NCBI GenBank assembly: GCA_031273145.1
Contig: JAISSL010000082.1
Location: 1 to 14,227 of the forward strand
Length of the DNA: 14,227 bases
Direction of reading: 5' to 3'
Source: Zoogloeaceae bacterium
GTDB lineage: Bacteria; Pseudomonadota; Gammaproteobacteria; Burkholderiales; Rhodocyclaceae
The stretch's first letter is position 1, and the number at the start of each line of letters is the position of its first letter. The position numbers were made by a program, and so were the translations under genes. The notes beneath the pieces were generated by a model, which worked only from the letters and a program-made list of their open reading frames with translations, was not told the origin of the DNA and did no database searches. Of this stretch, positions 6,758 through 13,197 are shown piece after piece.

Positions 6758-7318
6758 CTAATCAAACCGCATTTGCGGATAGTCCAGACGCGGGGTACGG
6801 CCAGCAACCAGGTCCGTCAGAAACTTGAAAATCGCGTCTCCCGATGGCGGACAACCCGGAATGAAATAGTCAACAAACACAACTTCGTTGATGGGATGAA
6901 CCTTGTCGAGCAGCAAGGGCAATTCAACATCGTTCGGAATGGTGTTGCTGACGACGCCCAACTGTTCAAAATAGGCTTCCCGCAGGACTTCGCGGACATC
7001 CAGCCCGTTGCGTAAGGCGGGAAGCCCGCCATTGACGGCGCAAGCACCCAGCGCAATCAAGGTGCGGCAATTGTTGCGAAATTCGCGCAGGACGTGGACG
7101 TTTTCGGAATTGCAGACGCCGCCCTCAATGAGGCCGATGTCGCAAGGGCCGCAATGCTTGATGTCGGTAAGGGGGGAACGGTCGAATTCCACCAGTTCGA
7201 ACAGGTCGAGCAGGTTTTCGTCCATATCCAGAAACGACATATGACAACCGAAACAACCCGACAAGGAAACGGTTGCCACGCGCAGCTTCCGTTCGGGAGG
7301 TTCTTGTAGACTGAGCAT
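6758..7318 (-). CDS. hoxY: HoxY, small [4Fe-4S] subunit of the NAD-linked hydrogenase
   Basis: A 186-residue small subunit that pairs with HoxH and carries the single proximal [4Fe-4S] cluster, passing electrons to the HoxFU diaphorase. Cysteines seen are C22 and C25 in LSGCFGCHMS, C69 in EGGVCN, C93 in GACAVNGG and C156 in PGCPPSG; the ligand set is the usual one for short group-3d small subunits. There is no twin-arginine signal or membrane segment, so the enzyme is cytoplasmic. The ATG (7316-7318) follows the hoxU stop after one base, and GAGGGAG inside the hoxU tail serves as Shine-Dalgarno. The sequence DYFIPGCPPSGDAI and the LDMDE block match HoxY rather than uptake-hydrogenase small subunits, which are larger and secreted. 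Confidence 0.95.
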   Translation of the reverse strand: MLSLQEPPERKLRVATVSLSGCFGCHMSFLDMDENLLDLFELVEFDRSPLTDIKHCGPCDIGLIEGGVCNSENVHVLREFRNNCRTLIALGACAVNGGLPALRNGLDVREVLREAYFEQLGVVSNTIPNDVELPLLLDKVHPINEVVFVDYFIPGCPPSGDAIFKFLTDLVAGRTPRLDYPQMRFD

Positions 7319-7319
7319 G

Positions 7320-8039
7320 TTAGGTCTCCCTCGTTGTCAGAAATTCGGTTTGGGAACTGATGGGCAACTCGTCATAGCGACGTTCGCCGATCGGGATGGC
7401 ATAGCCACGGCGTTTGGGCAGGATGGCTCCAACGGGGCAGACTCTGGCGGCCTTGTCGCTCATGGCAAAGTCGCTGTCTCCCAGCTTGCCTGAAGGGGTA
7501 TTGATGACGACGTGCGAAGCCATGCCTCTGCCGGAAAGGGCGAAAATGTTTTTCTTGTCGACTTCGCCACTCGCCTGGACACACAGGCCGCAGGTGATGC
7601 AGCGGTTCATGTCCAGAAAGGCTTCCGGGTGAGAAGCGTCTATGGTGCGCTTGGGGAAGAAATGATTGAAGTGGGGGGTCATCATTTCCAGATCATAGGC
7701 CAGCGCCTGAAGCTGGCAATTGCCGCTCTTTTCGCAACCGGGGCAAAAATGGTTGCCACTGACAAAGAGCATTTGCAACATGAGCCGACGCTTGTTGTTC
7801 AGCTCCGGCGTGTTGTTTGCGACTTCAATGCCAGAGTTCGCCAGGGTGGTGCAGGCAGAGACGTGTCGGCCATTGATGATGACGGTACACAGCTTGCAAT
7901 TGCCGTTGGGCTTGAGACCCGGATAGAAGCAAAGGTGTGGAATGAAAATGCCCGCTGCGAGCGCCGCCTGAAGCACATTCTGACCCGGCTCGAAGGGAAT
8001 GGGCATTCCGTCAATGATGAAGGTGTTTTCCATGTTCAT
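7320..8039 (-). CDS. hoxU: HoxU, iron-sulfur subunit of the hydrogenase diaphorase (NuoG-like)
   Basis: A 239-residue ferredoxin-like subunit that relays electrons between HoxF and HoxY. Ligands are visible in order: a plant-type [2Fe-2S] site (C37, C48, C51, C63), a His/Cys [4Fe-4S] site in NHFCPGCEKSGNC (H97, C99, C102, C108), and a [4Fe-4S] site in RCITCGLC (C147, C150, C153) closed by C201 in VCPVGAI. Length and layout match HoxU and the N-terminal part of NuoG. The first ATG (8037-8039) overlaps the hoxF stop as ATGA. A second ATG six bases later (8033) sits eight bases behind GGAG and may be the one used, which would give MENTFIIDG. The linker after C153 (VQASGEVDKKN) is shorter than I recall for the Cupriavidus protein. 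Confidence 0.95.
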   Translation of the reverse strand: MNMENTFIIDGMPIPFEPGQNVLQAALAAGIFIPHLCFYPGLKPNGNCKLCTVIINGRHVSACTTLANSGIEVANNTPELNNKRRLMLQMLFVSGNHFCPGCEKSGNCQLQALAYDLEMMTPHFNHFFPKRTIDASHPEAFLDMNRCITCGLCVQASGEVDKKNIFALSGRGMASHVVINTPSGKLGDSDFAMSDKAARVCPVGAILPKRRGYAIPIGERRYDELPISSQTEFLTTRET

Positions 8040-9835
8040 GACTCCGTTCCTAAATGGGCGCTAACGTCATCCCGTTCCATGATTTCACGCGCGGACGCCA
8101 GGGCATCATCCAGATCAAAGGCAGGTTCAAAGTCCTTGTGTTTGAGCCGCCGGTCGTAAGAGGGGCGGAACTTCTGAAGGGTGTCATAGACGGGACGCCC
8201 GGCGCTTTGTCCAAGGCCGCAATGGCTGGTGGTTCGCAAGAGCTGGTGCACGCGGGATAACTCATTCATTTCATAGTGTGTGCCCTTGCCGCTGGCGATC
8301 TTGTCGAGGATGTCGCTCATCAGCGTAGTGCCCACGCGGCACGGCGTGCAGAAGCCGCAGCTTTCATGCTTGAAGAAGTGCATGAAGTTTCTGGCCACTT
8401 CAAACATGTCGCGGTTGTTACCGAATATCATGAACGCGCCTGAGGTGGGCACATCTTCAAAGGCGATTTTTCGACCGAATTCATGCCGCGCAAGACACGT
8501 CCCCGAAGCGCCGCCGACCTGCACCGCCATGGCGTTGCGCGCGCCGCAGTCTTCAAGAATCTTGTCAATACGCACGCCGAACGTGTATTCATAGATGCCG
8601 GGGCGGTCGCAATCCCCGGCGATGGAGAGGAGTTTTGTCCCCGTGGAAAGGTTCGTCCCCATCCCGTGATACCAGGCGCCGCCGTTTTGGGCGATCAGCG
8701 TCGTCTGAGCCATGGTTTCGACGTTGTTCACGACGGTGGGTTGCCCCAGATAGCCGTGGGTAGCGGGGAACGGCGGGCGGATTCGGGGTCTGCCGGGTTT
8801 GCCTTCAAGCGACTCGATGAGCGCGGTTTCTTCCCCGCAGACATAAGCGCCTGCGCCCATGTGAATTTCGATGTCGAAGTCAAAACCCTTCTGCCCCAGA
8901 ATGTCCTTGCCCAGCAGGTTGGCCTTGCGCCGGGCATCGCATATGGCGTGCAGTTTTTCCAGCATGAAGCGGTATTCGGCGCGCAGATAGACAAGCCCCT
9001 TGGAAGCGCCGATGACGTAGCCCGCAATGGTCATCCCCTCAAAGACGCGCTCGGCAAACGAGGCCAGCAACACGCGATCCTTGAAAGTCCCCGGCTCGCC
9101 TTCGTCCGCATTGCAGACGACGTAGCGCGTCTCGCCGGGCGCGTTTTTGCACGCTTCCCACTTGACGGCGGTGGTAAAGCCCGCGCCGCCACGACCACGG
9201 AATTCGGAGGCTTTCATTTCCGCCAGCATCCCCTCGCGGCCAAGCTCGATGGCACGTTTGAGCGCCTGACTGCTCGCCATTTCCGTCGAGAGCAGCACGT
9301 CCCTGCGGAGGATGTTGTCTTCCACGTTGAAAAACTCTGACGGCCATTCCACCAGCGGCGTCTGAGCTTTGATCAGCTCGCAAATCTGGTCAATGCGCTG
9401 CGAAGAAAGCTGGGTGACGGGATAGTTGTTGACCAGCAGCGCCGGCCCCTGATCGCACATGCCCGTGCAGGAGGTGGTGTCAATGCTGACGAGGCCATCT
9501 GAGGACACCTGCCCCTGATCCAGGGCGAACTTCGACAACATGCGCGAAAGCAGAGCCGTGTTGCCCTGCATCCGATCGGTCACATTGTCGGAGAAGAGGA
9601 CGCGGTATTTGCCGCGCGGGCTGTCATAGAAGAAGGCATAGAAATCAATGACCGCCTGGATGTGTACGCGCGCCAGGGCAAGGGCTTCGGCGAGGTAGTC
9701 CACCGCCCATTCGGGGATGAAATCCAGACGCTCCTGGGTTTCCCGAAGGATTTGCATGAGGTGGTGCGGATTGCGCGCATAGCGATCCAGAATGGGTTCC
9801 AACACCCCTCCGACAGAAGAATTGACATGGCTCAA
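8036..9835 (-). CDS. hoxF: HoxF, NAD- and FMN-binding diaphorase subunit with fused HoxE-like N-terminus
   Basis: A 599-residue fusion. Residues about 15-150 are NuoE/HoxE-like (thioredoxin fold) and residues about 190-580 are NuoF-like. The NuoF part has GRGGAGF (214-220) and NADEGEPGTFKDR for NADH and FMN, GAGAYVCGEETALI, and the [4Fe-4S] motif SCGFCTPCR (C493, C496, C499) with C539. It oxidises NADH or reduces NAD+ on behalf of HoxYH. In the HoxE-like part only the second cysteine pair remains (C123 and C127 in SCTGMC); the first pair is replaced (VLFSDNVTDR), so a normal [2Fe-2S] cluster is doubtful there. The start is TTG at 9833-9835, because AAAGGAGGAG lies eight bases upstream and the next in-frame ATG falls inside the HoxE-like domain. 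First gene of the operon; its stop overlaps the hoxU start by four bases. Confidence 0.96.
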   Translation of the reverse strand: MSHVNSSVGGVLEPILDRYARNPHHLMQILRETQERLDFIPEWAVDYLAEALALARVHIQAVIDFYAFFYDSPRGKYRVLFSDNVTDRMQGNTALLSRMLSKFALDQGQVSSDGLVSIDTTSCTGMCDQGPALLVNNYPVTQLSSQRIDQICELIKAQTPLVEWPSEFFNVEDNILRRDVLLSTEMASSQALKRAIELGREGMLAEMKASEFRGRGGAGFTTAVKWEACKNAPGETRYVVCNADEGEPGTFKDRVLLASFAERVFEGMTIAGYVIGASKGLVYLRAEYRFMLEKLHAICDARRKANLLGKDILGQKGFDFDIEIHMGAGAYVCGEETALIESLEGKPGRPRIRPPFPATHGYLGQPTVVNNVETMAQTTLIAQNGGAWYHGMGTNLSTGTKLLSIAGDCDRPGIYEYTFGVRIDKILEDCGARNAMAVQVGGASGTCLARHEFGRKIAFEDVPTSGAFMIFGNNRDMFEVARNFMHFFKHESCGFCTPCRVGTTLMSDILDKIASGKGTHYEMNELSRVHQLLRTTSHCGLGQSAGRPVYDTLQKFRPSYDRRLKHKDFEPAFDLDDALASAREIMERDDVSAHLGTES

Positions 9836-9840
9836 AGCGT

Positions 9841-9851
9841 ACTCCTCCTTT
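9841..9851 (-). promoter_or_regulatory. Strong ribosome binding site of hoxF (decides a TTG start)
   Basis: On the minus strand this stretch reads AAAGGAGGAGT, with AGGAGG at 9849-9844, exactly eight bases before the TTG at 9835. It is the strongest Shine-Dalgarno I noticed in the window and supports TTG as the true hoxF start despite the rare codon. Confidence 0.75.
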
Positions 9852-10175
9852 GAAAGCGACCGCTTGTGACAAGTGACGATCTTGGCAAAAACATCCAGTG
9901 CGGCAACGCGACGGGTTCATGAATTTTCGAGGCATTCTACACCTATGTCGCATCATTTTGGCAAAAATGTTTCTTCCCGGTTTTTCGGCGAATGCGAGAA
10001 GGGAGTCGCCGGGTTGCCAGGGCAATCGCATTGACCCCAATGCGAGCAGGTCGGGCAATGAGGCGCGATAATCTGGAAGGCGGTCGGCGATTTTGCGGTG
10101 AGGGCGCAGACTGCATTTGGGGTAGCGGATGCCCTGTTGTCTTGCAGATGGCGATCAAAAATTGAAAGAATGGAA
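9852..10175. promoter_or_regulatory. hoxF upstream region with repeated TTGGCAAAAA boxes
   Basis: This gene-free stretch separates the divergent hox operon and 4.5S RNA gene. TTGGCAAAAA occurs at 9882-9891 and 9958-9967, 76 bp apart in the same orientation. The second copy lies in a dyad, CATTTT (9954-9959), GGCA, AAAATG (9964-9969). The first sits in a looser dyad, GATCTT...AACATC. TAGAAT on the minus strand near 9938-9933 is a possible -10, but its best -35 (TTGCCA) is 19 bp away, so the hox promoter is not settled. I searched the minus strand for a GG-N10-GC sigma-54 element and found none at proper spacing. No open frame here resembles a protein I know. Confidence 0.4.
10026..10045. repeat. 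Perfect 8-bp inverted repeat between hoxF and ffs
   Basis: TCGCATTG (10026-10033) and CAATGCGA (10038-10045) flank ACCC. A third copy of AATGCGAG is at 9991-9998. It could be a hairpin or a protein-binding site. No T-run follows on either strand, so I do not call it a terminator. Confidence 0.45.
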
Positions 10176-10203
10176 TTGTACCGTGTCGAAGGCGTGATAT
10201 GAT
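10176..10203 (+). promoter_or_regulatory. Sigma-70 promoter of the 4.5S RNA gene
   Basis: TTGTAC (10176-10181) and TATGAT (10198-10203) are separated by 16 bp and lie a few bases before the 5' end of the 4.5S RNA stem at 10209. Matches are 4 of 6 to the -35 and 5 of 6 to the -10. Transcription starting at about 10209 would give the RNA 5' end directly. dnaX may be served by read-through from here. Confidence 0.65.
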
Positions 10204-10208
10204 GTTTA

Positions 10209-10311
10209 GTGGCGGGTCTCCCCGCATTGCAGAATGGTGAATCTGGTCAGGTTCGGAAGAAAGCAGCCACAGCCGTTTTATGCAAGTGCCGGGGGTTAGG
10301 CTCGCCACCTT
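10209..10311 (+). ncRNA. ffs: Signal recognition particle 4.5S RNA
   Basis: An RNA of about 103 nt that binds Ffh and guides co-translational membrane targeting. The ends pair (GTGGCG at 10209-10214 with CGCCAC at 10303-10308), giving the single long hairpin of the bacterial short SRP RNA. The apical domain IV has the GGAA tetraloop with its flanking internal loop, in GGTTCGGAAGAAAGCAGCC near 10241-10259. Compared with the usual GGTCCGGAAGGAAGCAG core there are two changes, C to T and G to A, which lie opposite each other in the tetraloop stem and keep the pair. The gene is immediately upstream of dnaX, a common arrangement in betaproteobacteria. Exact mature ends are estimated. The short T-rich stretch just after it (10311-10319) may help termination. 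Confidence 0.95.
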
Positions 10312-10351
10312 ATTTTCTTAGGCAGAATCCGCTCGAACTGGAAGAAGGCGC

Positions 10352-11980
10352 ATGAGTTATCAGGTGCTTGCCCGCAAGTGGCGTCCCCGCAATTTTTCGA
10401 CCCTGGTCGGACAGGAGCATGTCGTCCGCGCCCTGACTCACGCTCTGGATGAGCAACGGCTGCATCATGCCTATCTGTTTACCGGAACGCGCGGCGTCGG
10501 CAAGACCACGCTTGCCCGCATTCTCGCCAAAGCCCTGAACTGCGAAGCGGGCATTTCCGCCAAACCGTGCGGCCGTTGCCTTTCCTGCGAAGAGATTGAC
10601 GCCGGACGCTTCGTCGACTTAATTGAAGTCGACGCGGCCACCAATACCAAGGCCGAAGAAATGCGGGAACTGCTGGAAAAAGCGGTTTATGCGCCGACCA
10701 GAGGGCGTTTCAAGGTCTATGTGATTGACGAAGTGCATATGCTCTCAGGCCACGCCTTCAACGCGATGCTGAAGACGCTGGAAGAGCCGCCGGAGCACGT
10801 CAAATTCGTGCTGGCGACGACCGATCCGCAAAAAATCCCTGTGACCGTCCTTTCCCGCTGTCTGCAATTCAACCTGAAGCAGATGCCGGTTGCGTCCATC
10901 GTCGAGCATCTGGCGCGTATCCTGCAAAGCGAGGATATCGCGCACGAAGGCGAGGCATTGACCGTGATTGCCCGCGCCGCGTCCGGCAGTATGCGCGATG
11001 CCTTATCCCTGCTCGATCAGGCAATCGCGCACGGAGACGGCAAGGTGGAAGCCGCCGACGTGCGCGAGATGCTGGGCGCGGTGGATGCCACCCGGCTTCT
11101 GGAAATGCTGGAAGCCCTTGCTGGCGCAGATGTCAACCGGATGCTCGCCATCGCGCATGAGATATTGGCGCGTGGACTTTCGGCGGCCAGCGCGTTGCAG
11201 GAACTGGCGTTGCTCCTGACACGCCTCCAGTATCTCCAGCTTACGGCAGAGGCTAAAACTGGCGAGGGCGCGGACGCGGAACAGGAAAGGCTGGAAGAAC
11301 TGGCGCGTCGCTTTACGCCGGAATTCATCCAGCTTGCCTATCAGATTGCCGTGCAGGGACGCGCCGAACTCCCGCTTGCGCCGGATGAACAGAGCGGCCT
11401 CGTCATGACGATTTTGCGCCTCTTTGCCTTTGCGCCTTCCAGCAAGGATGCCCAGATTGACACGGTACATAAGCCGGTTGTGGTGGCATCTCCCGCGCCG
11501 CCGGAAAAAAAGCCGGATAGTCCGCCTTCTGGTCATGCCTCTCCCGCCCCCTTGCCGGAAGCGGTTTTCGAGCCGACCGGACATAAGGAAGCCGTGGAGG
11601 ACGGCAACGAATGGCATCGTATTTTCGACGCTTTGCAACTTACGGGCATATCTAGGCAACTGGCGCGCAACTGCGACCTCATCCAGCGGGAAAACGACTT
11701 CTGCCTGCTGCACCTGCCACCAGAGCACCAGGCGCTTTTCAACCCGGAATCTAAGGAAAAGCTGCAACAGGCATTGAGCCAGCATTTTGGCATTCCGGTT
11801 CGTCTGACCATTGAAATTGCGTCCCCGGAACGGGTAACGCCCGCCCAGCACAAGGCGAAGGAACAGGCAAGGCGGCAGGAAGAGGCCGTGGCCGATATTG
11901 AGGCAGACCCGTTCATACAGGAAGCCCGCGAGACGCTGGGCGCAAAGGTGGACAAAAATTCCATTCAACCTCTTTTGTAA
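10352..11980 (+). CDS. dnaX: DNA polymerase III subunits tau and (by frameshift) gamma
   Basis: A 542-residue clamp-loader ATPase (tau). Visible motifs are Walker A GTRGVGKT (45-52), a four-cysteine zinc site (C64, C73, C76, C79), Walker B DEVH (126-129), sensor 1 LATTD and the SRC arginine finger (R169). Domain III follows and ends near residue 365. Then come a proline-rich linker (residues about 375-405) and a C-terminal part that binds DnaB and the polymerase alpha subunit in E. coli. It is shorter than E. coli tau (643 residues), mostly in the linker and C-terminal part. Inside the linker is an A AAA AAG slip site (11506-11512) with a TAG in the -1 frame at 11518-11520, predicting a 389-residue gamma form. 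AGAAGG lies four bases before the ATG. It leads a dnaX-ybaB-recR cluster. Confidence 0.96.
   Translation: MSYQVLARKWRPRNFSTLVGQEHVVRALTHALDEQRLHHAYLFTGTRGVGKTTLARILAKALNCEAGISAKPCGRCLSCEEIDAGRFVDLIEVDAATNTKAEEMRELLEKAVYAPTRGRFKVYVIDEVHMLSGHAFNAMLKTLEEPPEHVKFVLATTDPQKIPVTVLSRCLQFNLKQMPVASIVEHLARILQSEDIAHEGEALTVIARAASGSMRDALSLLDQAIAHGDGKVEAADVREMLGAVDATRLLEMLEALAGADVNRMLAIAHEILARGLSAASALQELALLLTRLQYLQLTAEAKTGEGADAEQERLEELARRFTPEFIQLAYQIAVQGRAELPLAPDEQSGLVMTILRLFAFAPSSKDAQIDTVHKPVVVASPAPPEKKPDSPPSGHASPAPLPEAVFEPTGHKEAVEDGNEWHRIFDALQLTGISRQLARNCDLIQRENDFCLLHLPPEHQALFNPESKEKLQQALSQHFGIPVRLTIEIASPERVTPAQHKAKEQARRQEEAVADIEADPFIQEARETLGAKVDKNSIQPLL
11506..11520 (+). other. dnaX: Predicted -1 programmed ribosomal frameshift site in dnaX
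   Basis: The heptamer A AAA AAG (11506-11512) is in the tau frame as GAA AAA AAG. Slipping back one base gives GCC GGA TAG, so translation would end at 11520 after E385-K386-K387-A-G. This heptamer is the one E. coli uses in dnaX, and the E. coli product also ends shortly after the slip. I see no strong Shine-Dalgarno-like stimulator upstream. Downstream only weak stems are visible, such as CCGGA (11513-11517) pairing with TCTGG near 11528-11532. The seven-A run could also allow transcriptional slippage. Confidence 0.7.
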
Positions 11981-12004
11981 CTTTGACCATCCAAGGAGAA
12001 TCCC

Positions 12005-12331
12005 ATGATGAAAGGCGGACTCGCGGGTCTGATGAAACAGGCGCAGGCCATGCAGGAAAACATGATGAAGGCGCAGGCGGAACTTGCCCAGCAGGAAATC
12101 GAAGGGCAGGCGGGCGGCGGCATGGTGAAGATCGCCATGACTTGCGGGCATGACGCGCGTCGCGTTTCCATTGACCCTGCCGCGCTGGAAGACAAGGAAA
12201 TGCTGGAGGACTTGATCGCCGCCGCCATCAACGATGCCATGCGGCAGGCCGAGAAAAAAAGCGCCGAACTCATGGCCGGTTTTACGGCGGGCTTGAATCT
12301 TCCGCCCGGCATGAAAATGCCTTTTGGCTAG
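12005..12331 (+). CDS. ybaB: YbaB/EbfC-family nucleoid-associated protein
   Basis: A 108-residue protein of the YbaB/EbfC family, a small dimeric DNA-binding protein associated with the nucleoid. It shows the N-terminal coiled helix rich in Met, Gln and Ala ([20 protein letters not shown]), the central strands [25 protein letters not shown], and the Gly-Met-Pro rich tail [13 protein letters not shown] typical of the family. The Shine-Dalgarno AAGGAG sits six bases before the ATG at 12005 (a second ATG follows at 12008). Its position between dnaX and recR is widely conserved, and the three genes probably form one transcript. Confidence 0.95.
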   Translation: MMKGGLAGLMKQAQAMQENMMKAQAELAQQEIEGQAGGGMVKIAMTCGHDARRVSIDPAALEDKEMLEDLIAAAINDAMRQAEKKSAELMAGFTAGLNLPPGMKMPFG

Positions 12332-12344
12332 GCATGAGGCCGCA

Positions 12345-12953
12345 ATGACGCCTCATCCCCTGACGGAACTGATTGAAGCCTTGCGCGTTTTGCCGGGGGT
12401 GGGTCCCAAGTCGGCGCAGCGCATGGCGTATCACCTGCTTCAACACGAGCGCCCTGCTGCCGCGCGGCTTTCCAGGGCATTGTACGACGCCCTGGAGACC
12501 CTTCGCCATTGCGCGCGCTGCAATGCCTTTTCCGAAATGGAAGTGTGCGACCGTTGCGCTTCCGGCAAGCGTGACGGCACGCAACTCTGTGTGGTGGAAA
12601 CGCCGGTAGATATGAACCGTATGGAAGAAACCCAAGCCTATCATGGCCTTTATTATGTGCTGATGGGACGCGCTTCGCCGCTGGATGGCATTCCGCCTCA
12701 ATCGTTGGGAGTGGACAAGCTGCTGGCGCGTGTCCGCGAGGGCGAAGTTACGGAAGTCATTCTGGCGACCAACTATACCAATGAAGGCGAAGCCACCGCG
12801 CACTATATTGCGGCGCAACTGGCCGCCAATGCTTCGCCGGAATTGCGGGTTAGCCGTTTGGCGCGTGGCGTGCCGGTCGGCGGCGAACTGGAATTTACCG
12901 CGCCGGGGACTCTGGCGCAGGCGCTACGAGAACGCCGCCCGCTAGGGGCGTGA
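12345..12953 (+). CDS. recR: Recombination mediator RecR
   Basis: A 202-residue RecR, which works with RecF and RecO to load RecA on single-stranded gaps. Domains in order are an N-terminal helix-hairpin-helix ([17 protein letters not shown], residues 16-32), a C4 zinc finger (C56, C59, C68, C71 in [17 protein letters not shown]), a TOPRIM domain ([10 protein letters not shown], then [18 protein letters not shown]), and the C-terminal Walker-B-like block [13 protein letters not shown]. All are intact and the length is standard. I chose the ATG at 12345 because GAGG lies five bases upstream and the [14 protein letters not shown] start matches the family; a TTG seven codons earlier overlaps the ybaB end. 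It is the last gene of the dnaX cluster and lies 13 bp after ybaB. Confidence 0.96.
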   Translation: MTPHPLTELIEALRVLPGVGPKSAQRMAYHLLQHERPAAARLSRALYDALETLRHCARCNAFSEMEVCDRCASGKRDGTQLCVVETPVDMNRMEETQAYHGLYYVLMGRASPLDGIPPQSLGVDKLLARVREGEVTEVILATNYTNEGEATAHYIAAQLAANASPELRVSRLARGVPVGGELEFTAPGTLAQALRERRPLGA

Positions 12954-12975
12954 TGTCTTGCGTCTTGCGGACGGG

Positions 12976-13035
12976 TCTTGCAGACGGCAATTGTTTTTAG
13001 AAAACATTGCTTAGGCGCAGCTTGCGTCTGCAAGA
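12976..13035. repeat. Nested inverted repeats after recR, with copy 3 of the palindromic repeat
   Basis: TCTTGCAGACG (12976-12986) and CGTCTGCAAGA (13025-13035) are an 11-bp perfect inverted pair. Inside them GCAATTGTTTT (12987-12997) and AAAACATTGC (13001-13010) pair with one bulge, and GGCGCA (13014-13019) and TGCGTC (13023-13028) make a 6-bp stem. The last stem and the adjoining TGCAAGA resemble the repeats near 4585 and 4667. The stretch may end the recR transcript, though there is no classic U-tail. GTCTTGC also recurs three times in 12955-12981. Confidence 0.6.
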
Positions 13036-13044
13036 ACCAAGGCG

Positions 13045-13072
13045 TAGCCTGTATAATGGTTTATACAGGCTA
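13045..13072 (+). promoter_or_regulatory. Perfect 12-bp palindrome that contains a -10 box (candidate operator)
   Basis: TAGCCTGTATAA (13045-13056) and TTATACAGGCTA (13061-13072) are perfect inverted copies around TGGT. TATAAT (13052-13057), an exact -10 consensus, lies across the left arm, but the hexamer 17 bp upstream (TGCAAG) is a poor -35. A repressor bound here would cover a promoter for the gene starting at 13198, leaving a leader of about 130 bases. There is no T-run after the stem, so it is unlikely to be a terminator. It is not a LexA box, because the CTG and CAG are 14 bp apart rather than 10. Confidence 0.45.
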
Positions 13073-13197
13073 ACTGAATAACGCACATGCAGTTGAGTTG
13101 GGAGACGATACAGGCGAATGCCCTTGTTTTTTCCAAACCTAATTCTTCATCATTCCAGCGGACGGCTTTCCGCTAACCTTGTACTTCGGAGTCTGCC

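Noticed and set aside
5215..6828. A long plus-strand open frame (537 codons) opposite hoxH
   Set aside because: It mirrors hoxH, whose motifs are unmistakable, and its translation shows no family-like features. Long antisense frames are common opposite GC-rich genes.
9882..9972. Sigma-54 promoter for hoxF
   Set aside because: The GG and GC pairs on the minus strand are 8 bases apart at both candidate places; the element needs 10.
10140..10165. FNR-like site (TTGAT on the minus strand near 10157-10153)
   Set aside because: The second half-site (ATCTG) matches poorly, and it lies more than 300 bp from the hoxF start.
11003..12151. A minus-strand open frame (382 codons) opposite dnaX and ybaB
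   Set aside because: It is antisense to two clear genes and has an arginine-rich, unlikely composition.
13045..13072. LexA (SOS) box
   Set aside because: The CTG and CAG half-sites are separated by 14 bases instead of 10.
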